A DNA stretch of 64,000 nucleotides, taken from positions 124,001-188,000 of the forward strand of contig CAJTTD010000001.1 of NCBI GenBank assembly GCA_910579205.1. Reading direction: 5' to 3'. This document shows, piece after piece, positions 52,998 to 60,802 of the stretch; the first letter of the stretch is position 1, and each line of letters opens with the position of its first letter. Below the pieces are notes generated by a model. The model did not search any database. It saw nothing but the letters and a program-made list of their open reading frames with translations, and had not been told where the DNA came from. The position numbers and the translations under genes are program-made. The DNA comes from an uncultured Christensenella sp. (lineage in GTDB: Bacteria; Bacillota; Clostridia; Christensenellales; Pumilibacteraceae).

Positions 52998-53627
52998 TTA
53001 TTTGATATGATTTTTATTATAAGTTTCTATAAATTTTTGCAACACGTCCACACTGCCGTCAATTCCGAGCATGGAAGTATTTACGGTTATATGGTAATTG
53101 CTCGCTCTGCCCCATTCTCTGTCCGTATAGGAATTATAGTAAGACGCGCGACGCTTATCCGTCTTTTGAATGAGTTTTTGCGCGTTCTTTTCGCTTATCC
53201 CCAAGCTTTCCGAAATGCGCGCTACTCTATCCTCTTCGTCGGCGCAAATAAACACCTTAACGATATTTCTGTTTTGCAATACGTAATCCGCGCATCTGCC
53301 GACTATTATGCAAGGTTCTTCCGCCAAACGCTTAATCGTCTCGCTCGTGTACATAAACGTTCTGTCGTCTAAAATAATATCGTTGAACGGATAGACCGCC
53401 GCCGTCGCGCCCGAGATCTGGGCGGTGGCGAGCGAAAACAAAAAGCTGTTGGTCTTTTTTTCGTCGTTCTTTTGCAGTTGCTCGTGCGGAACGCCGAACT
53501 CTTGAGCCGTTTTGTTTATTATTTCCTTGTCGTAATAAGGAATGCCTAAACGCTTAGACAGCTCCTGCGCGACTTGATTTCCGCCGCTGCCGAGTTCTCT
53601 CGATATAGTGATAACATGCTTTGCCAT
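52998..53627 (-). CDS. Cytidylate kinase-like family protein
   Basis: About 209 residues. P-loop ITISRELGSGGNQVAQELSKRL, then YYDKEIINKTAQEFGV, IIVGRCADYVL and the arginine-rich DREWGRASNYHITVNTS. This is the PF13189 branch common in Clostridia. The N-terminus is different from true Cmk, so the substrate is uncertain. The ATG at 53627 is preceded by GGAGGG. It sits 29 bases after the amidohydrolase-like gene. Confidence 0.88.
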   Translation of the reverse strand: MAKHVITISRELGSGGNQVAQELSKRLGIPYYDKEIINKTAQEFGVPHEQLQKNDEKKTNSFLFSLATAQISGATAAVYPFNDIILDDRTFMYTSETIKRLAEEPCIIVGRCADYVLQNRNIVKVFICADEEDRVARISESLGISEKNAQKLIQKTDKRRASYYNSYTDREWGRASNYHITVNTSMLGIDGSVDVLQKFIETYNKNHIK

Positions 53628-53656
53628 AAATGAAAACCCTCCGTTTTTGTCATCGG

Positions 53657-54280
53657 TCATTGAAACCGTAAAATCCTATCCATATCGGACTGTGATAACG
53701 CGCCCTCTTTCGACATTGCGGCATTAGCCGTCAAATTCAAAAACCGAATTTCGCCGTCTATGTCGGCAGCGGGATTGTATGCTCCGTCAAACGTGCCTAT
53801 GCCCACTCTTATTCCGCGCGCCACTGCCGCGCAAACGGGAGCGTATCCGTGTCCGCTGCCCGCCGAATACGTCGGAAGCACGACTAACGGTACGCCTTCT
53901 TGCGCCATCAGATCGAGATCGTCGTTATCCAAGCACACGCCGCCCGCGATAGTGCAACGATCCAACACCCCGTACTTATGCAAAAGCATGATCGGAGACA
54001 GCTTGTGCCGCGCTTCTATCAACCCCGCTTCGGTAAGGTCGTATGCCGCGCGCACTATTGCGTGTACGCCGTTGTTAAGTATATAGTCGCATGCGTCGTT
54101 CAACAGATCGTCGTCCAGCATAGAATGGATATAAATGTTACCGCCGTCAGTTTGTCCGATATAGGTATTATATACATCCACTCTTTCGTCGTCGTACCTA
54201 TTCTCTCCGCAGTATACCACACGGTCGCAATGGTTTAAGGCAATCATCGGGTCGGAAGTACAGAGCGCATTAATCTTCAT
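53657..54280 (-). CDS. Amidohydrolase-like protein lacking the metal ligands
   Basis: 207 residues, half the length of a normal amidohydrolase. Its C-terminal half follows the family (GGVCLDNDDLDLMAQEGVPL, then VVLPTYSAGSGHGYAPV, GIRVGIGTFDGAYNPAADI). The late histidine is replaced (AGG where H is expected) and the GTDG motif reads GTFDG. No N-terminal HxH is visible, so it is unlikely to be a catalytic metallo-enzyme. It overlaps galU by 11 bases. Role unknown. Confidence 0.6.
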   Translation of the reverse strand: MKINALCTSDPMIALNHCDRVVYCGENRYDDERVDVYNTYIGQTDGGNIYIHSMLDDDLLNDACDYILNNGVHAIVRAAYDLTEAGLIEARHKLSPIMLLHKYGVLDRCTIAGGVCLDNDDLDLMAQEGVPLVVLPTYSAGSGHGYAPVCAAVARGIRVGIGTFDGAYNPAADIDGEIRFLNLTANAAMSKEGALSQSDMDRILRFQ

Positions 54281-55130
54281 TTTTCAAAATGTTTTCAAGG
54301 TATTTTCTAAACTTTGCTCCAAGCTCGGGACGGCGCAGAGCAAAGTCCACGGTTGCAGTGAGCGCGCCGAATTTATCGCCCATATCGTACCTTTTGCCGT
54401 CAAACTCGTACGCATATACCTTGCCGTCGCGCATCATGTCGCAAATGGCGTCGGTCAAACGTATTTCGCCTTGCACCGCTTTGGTATTTTCTATATAACC
54501 GTAGACGTCGGGCGTGAGCACATATCTGCCGAGCGCGGCAAGTCTCGACGGCGGATCGGTTCGAGGCTTTTCTATTATGCCCTCGCACCAAACCGTTTTA
54601 CCGTCCGTCCTTGTAGGAACGATAATGCCGTATTTATCGGTTTCCTCCGCGGCGACTTCTTGAACGCCCACTATAAGCGCTTGATTGCGGTCGTACGCCT
54701 CGGAAAGTTGCAGCGTGGCGGGAATGTCTGAAACTATCAGATCGTCGCCGTTAGACATGCAAAAAGGCTCGTCGCCCGTAAATTTTCGCGCTTGCATGAT
54801 AGCGTCGCCGCTGCCGCGCGGCTCGTTTTGTACGCCGAAGCGTATGTCGGCGTTCATGTTTATATCTTGTAAAAGCTTGAAAAGTTCGGGCTTATCGGCG
54901 ACTGCGCGTTCCAATTCTTTATCGGGCGTAAAGTATTTTTTTATGGCTTCCTTGCCGGGACCGAGTATTATAAAAATTTCGTTGATACCGCTTTCAATTA
55001 TCTCCTTGACTATATACGCCAATACCGGAGTATCTATTACGGGAAGTATCTCTTTGGGGATAGCCTTGGTTGCCGTCAAAAACCTCGTGCCGCGTCCGCC
55101 GCACGGAATTACCGCTTTTTTGATCTGCAT
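54270..55130 (-). CDS. galU: UTP-glucose-1-phosphate uridylyltransferase
   Basis: Makes UDP-glucose for cell-wall and capsule polymers. 286 residues. Nucleotide motif PCGGRGTRFLTATKAIPKEI, VKEIIESGINEIFIILGPGK, and the catalytic-region lysine in IIEKPRTDPPSRLAALGRYV match the family; FDGKRYDMGDKFG is typical of the end. It follows a COG1579 zinc-ribbon gene after nine bases. Confidence 0.97.
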   Translation of the reverse strand: MQIKKAVIPCGGRGTRFLTATKAIPKEILPVIDTPVLAYIVKEIIESGINEIFIILGPGKEAIKKYFTPDKELERAVADKPELFKLLQDINMNADIRFGVQNEPRGSGDAIMQARKFTGDEPFCMSNGDDLIVSDIPATLQLSEAYDRNQALIVGVQEVAAEETDKYGIIVPTRTDGKTVWCEGIIEKPRTDPPSRLAALGRYVLTPDVYGYIENTKAVQGEIRLTDAICDMMRDGKVYAYEFDGKRYDMGDKFGALTATVDFALRRPELGAKFRKYLENILKNED

Positions 55131-55139
55131 GACCGCTCC

Positions 55140-55871
55140 TTACTTTAAATGAACAATAATGCGATGGCAGTTGTCGCAATAACACCATCCGCGATCCTTT
55201 AAAAACGCATTGCCTTGCTGCGGCAAACTCAGCCCGCAACCGCCGCAGTTAAACAAGCCCTTTTTATCGTCTCCCGATGCGGGAACGACGGGCGGAAATT
55301 TATTGTCTTCCACTAATTTTTTATATTCGCCGAACAGCTTTTCGTCGAGTCCCGCGCGCAGCCCTTCGAGTTCGGAACGCAACTTTTTGATCTGGTCGGA
55401 CTTAGAATCTATCAAGCCGCTATGCTTTTCTCTGGCTTCGTTAAACTTGGCTTGCGCCGCCTTGCCCGATTTGATAGCGTCTACACGCGCATGGCAAATG
55501 TTCTTGGACCTATCGTCGATATCGCGGATCTTTTTATCCGCCGACTGGATCTTAGACCTTATGCTCTCCAATTTGCGTACGAGTTCCGAAAGTTCGGCTT
55601 CCGTTTCGGCTTGGCTGTTTTCCAATTCGTCCAATGCCGCGGTATTGTTATCCACATAGCGCTGCAATTCTTCGTACTGGCTTATGAGAGCAGCCGCTTG
55701 ATCTTCGCAATCGGCTATTATCTGCTTGGCGTCGTTGAATAACTTTTTTTGCTTATTCATGCTGACAAGCGCGTCGTCGCGCTCGATCACGGCGGTGAGC
55801 TTGCGCAGTTCGATATCCGCCTTTTGATAGTTCATAAGCTTTTGAATTTCGGTCTTGAATTTTTCGTCCAT
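55140..55871 (-). CDS. Zinc-ribbon coiled-coil protein (COG1579)
   Basis: 243 residues. A long coiled coil (about 1-190) precedes a C4 zinc ribbon, CGGCGLSLP and CYCDNCHRI. Members occur near sigA and trmK in Bacillota, and some bind nucleic acid or act in trans-translation-like roles; no firm function is known. Start at the ATG at 55871. Confidence 0.87.
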   Translation of the reverse strand: MDEKFKTEIQKLMNYQKADIELRKLTAVIERDDALVSMNKQKKLFNDAKQIIADCEDQAAALISQYEELQRYVDNNTAALDELENSQAETEAELSELVRKLESIRSKIQSADKKIRDIDDRSKNICHARVDAIKSGKAAQAKFNEAREKHSGLIDSKSDQIKKLRSELEGLRAGLDEKLFGEYKKLVEDNKFPPVVPASGDDKKGLFNCGGCGLSLPQQGNAFLKDRGWCYCDNCHRIIVHLK

Positions 55872-55920
55872 ATTTAACTCCTATACTGTTATATAGTTTC
55901 TGTCGTCGGTCGGTTTTACA

Positions 55921-56541
55921 CTATACGCCGTTGCGGTCTTTTATCGCCCGCTCCACCAAAGCGAGCTTTTCCGCATTGCGCTCGGGCGCACGCATATATG
56001 TATTATATTGTAACCGCAGATATTCTTCGAGCAGCTCGCTTTTTTCGCGGTAATCTGCTCCGAAAAGATACTGCAATTCGCTCAGTTCCGCGACCGTATT
56101 TTTTTGCAATTCGGCGCGGATCACGAAATAGTATTTGCCGCGATCCTTGCACAACACGTCTTTTTTTATAGCGTAGCCTTGCGTCGTTAACGTGCGTCTT
56201 ACGAGATCGGTGTTTCTGTGCGGGCACAAAACCAATGCGTCGGGCTTGCGCTTTGCTTTGACTATTATGTCGCATATGAGCGTACCGCCCATACCCGCTA
56301 TTACAGCTTCGTCGCAGTCGTACTGTATGCCGTCGCAAACTTCGAACGTTATGTTGTCGTAGCATGAAAGCGCGGCGCGAGCTTTTTTGAGACACACTTC
56401 GCTTATGTCCGACGCTATCACGCGCTCGCAAAGCGAATAGTCTACGCAGTACTTAGCGATAAGCCCGTGGTCGCAGCCCACGTCGGCTATAACGCGCGCG
56501 GGCAATACGGCGTCCGCTATCGCGGCGAGTCTGCCCGTCAT
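55921..56541 (-). CDS. trmK: tRNA (adenine(22)-N1)-methyltransferase TrmK
   Basis: Makes m1A22 in tRNA. 206 residues. The N-terminus AVLPARVIADVGCDHGLIAK is the SAM motif and VIAGMGGTLICDII the conserved GMGG segment. It overlaps the sigA stop by four bases. The usual nif3-like neighbour is absent. Confidence 0.93.
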   Translation of the reverse strand: MTGRLAAIADAVLPARVIADVGCDHGLIAKYCVDYSLCERVIASDISEVCLKKARAALSCYDNITFEVCDGIQYDCDEAVIAGMGGTLICDIIVKAKRKPDALVLCPHRNTDLVRRTLTTQGYAIKKDVLCKDRGKYYFVIRAELQKNTVAELSELQYLFGADYREKSELLEEYLRLQYNTYMRAPERNAEKLALVERAIKDRNGV

Positions 56542-57866
56542 CTATCGGTAAAGTCCCTAAGGCGCTTGGATCTGTTGGGGTGGCGCAGCTTGCGCAAAGC
56601 CTTTGCTTCAATCTGTCTTATGCGTTCGCGCGTTACGCCGAATTCCTTGCCTACGTCCTCCAGCGTGCGCGGGCGCGCATCGTCCAAGCCGTAACGCAAG
56701 CGAATGACCATTTCTTCGCGCGGAGTGAGCGTATTGAGCACCGACGCCAACTGCTCTCTGAGCATGCCCGCTTCGGCAAAATCTTGCGGAGCTTTTGCGC
56801 GGTCGTCCTCCAAAAAGTCGCCGAGATGGCTGTCCTCTTCCTCGCCTACGGGCATTTCGAGCGACACGGGGTCTTGGCTTATGCGCTGTATCTCCATGAC
56901 GCGCTCTACGGACAGATCCATTTCCGCAGCGATCTCTTCGGGCGTAGGGTCTCTGCCCAACTTCTGTACGAGTATCCTTATCGTGCGCGACAACTTATTG
57001 ATCGTTTCCACCATATGCACGGGTATGCGTATCGTGCGGGCTTGATCGGCTATGGCGCGCGTTATCGCTTGTCTTATCCACCATGTGGCATAAGTGGAAA
57101 ATCTGAAGCCTTTGGTATAGTCGAACTTTTCCACGGCTTTCATCAAGCCGAGGTTGCCTTCTTGAATAAGATCGAGAAGCTGCATGCCGCGACCGACATA
57201 ACGCTTGGCTATTGCGACTACGAGACGAAGGTTTGCCTCGGAGAGTTTTTGCTTTGCAAACTCGTCGCCCTCCGACATAAGTTTTGCGTACTGAGTCTCT
57301 TCGTCCGCGCTTAAAAGGGGTATCTTGCCAATGTCCTTAAGATAAACCTTAACGGGATCGTCGGTATTTACTTCGCCGAGCATGATCTCGATGTTTTTAA
57401 GCTCCGCGCGCTTGACTTGACCGTCGGTTATCTCTATGCCGCTTTCCGCGATGATGCGCATCGCTTCTTCCAACTGATGCGCGTCAACGCCGCATTCGAG
57501 CGTTAGTTTTTCGCCTATCTCTACGTTCAAAAGATATCCGCGCGATTTGCCTAGCGCAATGAGCTTGGAAAGCGCATTGTTCATTTTGGACGTCAAAATG
57601 GGCGCTTTTACGCCGTCCTTCAATATATTGATCTTGTTTTCTTCAAACAGCTTGAGCGCGTAATCCATATCGTTTGCGCCCGCCTCGAGCGGCACAAGCT
57701 TTTCCAATAGTGCGTTATATTCTATACCGCCCGATGCTTGAGCGGCGGATAACAATTCGTTCAACGCGTTAGAAACACCGTCAGACGGGACGTAAGGCAG
57801 CTCGGCAGAAACCTGGCTTTGCTGCTCGACTTGTTTTTTCGTATTCTCTTTACGCTTGTCTTTCAT
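56538..57866 (-). CDS. sigA: RNA polymerase primary sigma factor SigA (RpoD)
   Basis: 442 residues. Region 1.1 residues at the N-terminus, region 1.2 DPVKVYLKDIGKIPLL, region 2 DLIQEGNLGLMKAVEKFDY and FRFSTYATWWIRQAITRAIA, region 3 IDLSVERVMEIQ-type, and region 4 RFGLDDARP-type helix-turn-helix (LEDVGKEFGVTRERIRQIEA). It recognises the TTGACA/TATAAT promoters seen in the window. It follows dnaG by nine bases, as in other Bacillota. Confidence 0.98.
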   Translation of the reverse strand: MKDKRKENTKKQVEQQSQVSAELPYVPSDGVSNALNELLSAAQASGGIEYNALLEKLVPLEAGANDMDYALKLFEENKINILKDGVKAPILTSKMNNALSKLIALGKSRGYLLNVEIGEKLTLECGVDAHQLEEAMRIIAESGIEITDGQVKRAELKNIEIMLGEVNTDDPVKVYLKDIGKIPLLSADEETQYAKLMSEGDEFAKQKLSEANLRLVVAIAKRYVGRGMQLLDLIQEGNLGLMKAVEKFDYTKGFRFSTYATWWIRQAITRAIADQARTIRIPVHMVETINKLSRTIRILVQKLGRDPTPEEIAAEMDLSVERVMEIQRISQDPVSLEMPVGEEEDSHLGDFLEDDRAKAPQDFAEAGMLREQLASVLNTLTPREEMVIRLRYGLDDARPRTLEDVGKEFGVTRERIRQIEAKALRKLRHPNRSKRLRDFTDR

Positions 57867-57875
57867 GAGTTCTCC

Positions 57876-59636
57876 TTATGCTCCGTGTTTGTTGAGTTGG
57901 GCGATCTCTTGACCGATCTTTTGCAATTGATCGAGGATGTCGCCGTTCTTTTCGGCGGCGTATTTGGCGGTGAGCCGTGCGTTTTCCTTTTTCAACAGCC
58001 GTAGGCGCAGTTTGGACTGAACGTCGTTAAACTTGTCGCGCCCGTCGCCGTCGATGAACTTATGATCCAAGAGTTCGTTCAACGCCTTGCTCTCGCCAAA
58101 ATATGCTATAATATCGGATACGTTTAGCCGCGGGTATCCGTCGCGGCATAGCTTATACAGCTTCTGTGAAAATTCGTCCGGCATGGCGTCCGTTAGATCC
58201 ATATCGAAACTGACGTAATCGCAACTTTGCGCAAGGCTCGCAAGATAGAATTTGAGCGCGCCGTCGTATTCCGCCGAGCCTTGTCCGTTGCTGTTGTCGT
58301 CGCGTGTAGCTTGCACACCGACGGGCGGAGCTTGTTCCGCCACAGATACGTTTGCTTGACGGCGCAATGCTTCGGTCGAAAATCCCGTAGCTTCCGAAAC
58401 GTATTTAAAATATTGCTCCTGCTCTATGGGATTGTCGAGCGCCGCTACCACTTTGCTGCTTTCGATAGCGAACTTTGCTTTCTGGTCGGGGTCTTTTACG
58501 TCGTACTTTGACTTTAGCACTTCTATCTTGTACGCGGTAAGCGGTATCGCCTCGTCCAATAGCTTTTGATATTCGGCTTGTCCGCCGCGTTTAATGAGAT
58601 CGTCGGGATCTAAGCCTTGCGGAAGTCTGACCACCTTTACGGTAAGACCCGTGTCGCGCAATATGTCAAGTCCGCGCAGCGTGGCTTTTTGCCCCGCCGT
58701 ATCGCCGTCATAGCTTATATAAACGAGATCGCTGTACAGCTTGATCTGCCTTGCTTGACGAGACGTAAGCGCAGTTCCCATCGACGCTACCGCGGTATCG
58801 AACCCCGCCTTGTGAAGCGCGATCACGTCCATATACCCTTCGGTCATGATGACGTATTCGATCGGCTTGACTGCTTTGCGCTTTTTGAGCAGATTTATGC
58901 CGTAGATGACGTTGGACTTATCAAAGATCTCCGTTTGCGAGCTGTTGCGGTATTTTGCGAAATGCGTATCCTTTTCGAGAGTTCTACCGCCGAACGCGAT
59001 CACTCTGTTCATATTGTCGATTATGGGATACATAAGCCGCTTTGCAAACACGTCGTACGGCTTGCCGTCTTTGGTTTCCGCTATGCCCGCCATGCGCATT
59101 TGTTCGAGCGTATAGCCCTTTGCCGTCAAAAAGTCTATCATCTCTTGATAGCCGAGACTTGCACCGAGTCCGAATCGCTTTACAAGCTGCGGAGTTATCT
59201 TGCGCATTTGCAAGTATTCGTTGTGTGGTTTGGCGCGCGCGTCCGAAAGGTTGTCGTGATAGTGCCGCGCCGCGTCGCGCATAAGCGAATACAACGCCTC
59301 GCGCTGCTTTTTATCGACGCGTTCTGTAAACGTTCCGCTGCGCTTGGGCAGTTCCATGCCCGCTTGTTCCGCGAGCATTTTAAGCGCGTCTATAAACTCT
59401 ATGTTTTCGATCTTCATTAAGAACGAGATCGCGTTCCCGCTCTCTTTGCAGCCGAAACAGTGGAAAAATTGTTTTGCTTCGTTTACTGCAAAAGACGGTT
59501 GTGCTTCATGGTGGAACGGACAGCACGCCCAATGCGTGTTCCCCTTGCGATCGAGTCGAACATACCGAGATATCAAAGAAACGATATCGGTCTTTTCAAG
59601 CACGTTTGAAATGAATTCGGAAAACTCTTTATCCAC
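57876..59636 (-). CDS. dnaG: DNA primase DnaG
   Basis: Makes RNA primers for the replisome. 586 residues. Zinc-binding CPFHHEAQPSFAVNEAKQFF then HCFGC, the toprim core (VIMTEGYMDVIALHKAGFDT with the catalytic glutamate, and ISYDGDTAGQKA) and a C-terminal DnaB-binding part are visible. It stands upstream of sigA in the usual macromolecular-synthesis order. Confidence 0.97.
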   Translation of the reverse strand: MDKEFSEFISNVLEKTDIVSLISRYVRLDRKGNTHWACCPFHHEAQPSFAVNEAKQFFHCFGCKESGNAISFLMKIENIEFIDALKMLAEQAGMELPKRSGTFTERVDKKQREALYSLMRDAARHYHDNLSDARAKPHNEYLQMRKITPQLVKRFGLGASLGYQEMIDFLTAKGYTLEQMRMAGIAETKDGKPYDVFAKRLMYPIIDNMNRVIAFGGRTLEKDTHFAKYRNSSQTEIFDKSNVIYGINLLKKRKAVKPIEYVIMTEGYMDVIALHKAGFDTAVASMGTALTSRQARQIKLYSDLVYISYDGDTAGQKATLRGLDILRDTGLTVKVVRLPQGLDPDDLIKRGGQAEYQKLLDEAIPLTAYKIEVLKSKYDVKDPDQKAKFAIESSKVVAALDNPIEQEQYFKYVSEATGFSTEALRRQANVSVAEQAPPVGVQATRDDNSNGQGSAEYDGALKFYLASLAQSCDYVSFDMDLTDAMPDEFSQKLYKLCRDGYPRLNVSDIIAYFGESKALNELLDHKFIDGDGRDKFNDVQSKLRLRLLKKENARLTAKYAAEKNGDILDQLQKIGQEIAQLNKHGA

Positions 59637-59742
59637 TGATTACCTTGTTACTGCGATCTTAGACCGATATGCGCAAAATACTTTTCGCGCATGTTGGCAT
59701 GCCATCTATATAACAGACGAGTTACCGCCGTTATTTTCCGAT

Positions 59743-60741
59743 CTAAAGCTTTGACCAACTTTGCGGAACGGTTATGCTCTCAAACAGCCGCACTGCGTAC
59801 TGATCGGACATTGTGGAAATAAAATCGCACACGCGTCTTTCCAATTTATCGGAAGTATAAATGAATTTCTGCGGCAATTCGCTCTCGTGCGCACAATAGT
59901 ACAGATACAAATATTCGATCATCTTGATCGCTTTTTTCTCTTCCGACTTGGCAAGAGGCGACGTATAAACATTGTCGAACATGTACTGTCTGAGCTCTTC
60001 CGTGCCGCATGCGAATTCGGAAGACTGCGCTACTGTATTTTTGCCATAACTTTCGCTTATTATATCAGATATCATCGACGAAATTCTCTGAGAGTGAGAA
60101 TTGCCGAAAATTGACGTAAATCTTTTAGGTATGCTGTCCGCCGAGATCACGCCCGCGCGAACGGCGTCGTCTATATCGTGATTTATGTAAGCGATACGAT
60201 CCGCATATGCAACGACCTTGCCCTCGAGCGTAGCAGACTCGCCGTCGCCCGTGTGATGCAATATGCCGTCGCGCACTTCAAACGTGAGATTCATCCCGCG
60301 TCCGTCGTTCTCTATATGCTCGACCATGCGCAAGCTCTGTTCGTTGTGGGCAAAATGCGTAAATTTATTAAGCGCGCGTTCGCCCGCATGACCGTAAGGC
60401 GTGTGTCCGAGATCGTGTCCCAAAGCGATGGCTTCCGTCAGATCCTCGTTCAGCCTCAAACATCTCGCGATAGTTCGAGCTATCTGACTGACCTCCAACG
60501 TGTGAGTGAGACGCGTTCTGTAATGATCGCCTTCAGGCGACAAAAAAACTTGCGTTTTGTGTTTGAGTCTGCGGAACGATTTACTATGAATGATCCTGTC
60601 GCGGTCGCGTTGAAACTCCGTGCGCAACGGACAAGGCTCCAAAGGACGCTCCCGCCCCTTGGTGTCCTTGTCCTTGCATGCAAACGGAGACAAATACTTA
60701 TCTTGTATTTCGTATACGACAGATCTATAATCCATATACAT
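59743..60741 (-). CDS. dgt: dGTP triphosphohydrolase-like HD protein (Dgt)
   Basis: Hydrolyses dGTP, or other dNTPs, to nucleoside and tripolyphosphate. 332 residues from the ATG at 60741 (also a possible ATG at 60735; the open frame extends to a TTG). HD residues: H in THTLEVSQIARTIA, HD in ALGHDLGHTPYGHAGE, D in VAYADRIAYINHD. PLRTEFQRDRDRIIHSKSFR and RLKHKTQVF are the family start. A hairpin sits directly before the start. Confidence 0.95.
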   Translation of the reverse strand: MYMDYRSVVYEIQDKYLSPFACKDKDTKGRERPLEPCPLRTEFQRDRDRIIHSKSFRRLKHKTQVFLSPEGDHYRTRLTHTLEVSQIARTIARCLRLNEDLTEAIALGHDLGHTPYGHAGERALNKFTHFAHNEQSLRMVEHIENDGRGMNLTFEVRDGILHHTGDGESATLEGKVVAYADRIAYINHDIDDAVRAGVISADSIPKRFTSIFGNSHSQRISSMISDIISESYGKNTVAQSSEFACGTEELRQYMFDNVYTSPLAKSEEKKAIKMIEYLYLYYCAHESELPQKFIYTSDKLERRVCDFISTMSDQYAVRLFESITVPQSWSKL

Positions 60742-60744
60742 TCC

Positions 60745-60781
60745 AAAAGCCAAAACGCTTTTTTCGGGCGTTTCGGCTTTT
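60745..60781 (-). terminator. Strong hairpin between ppdK and dgt (terminator or attenuator)
   Basis: AAAAGCCAAAACGC (60745-60758) with GCGTTTCGGCTTTT (60768-60781), 14 bp with one G-U, loop of nine. On the minus strand it ends in CTTTT only four bases before the dgt ATG, so it would end ppdK transcripts and also mask the dgt start. Confidence 0.6.
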
Positions 60782-60802
60782 ATAGAGAGTTATTAGATCG
60801 AA

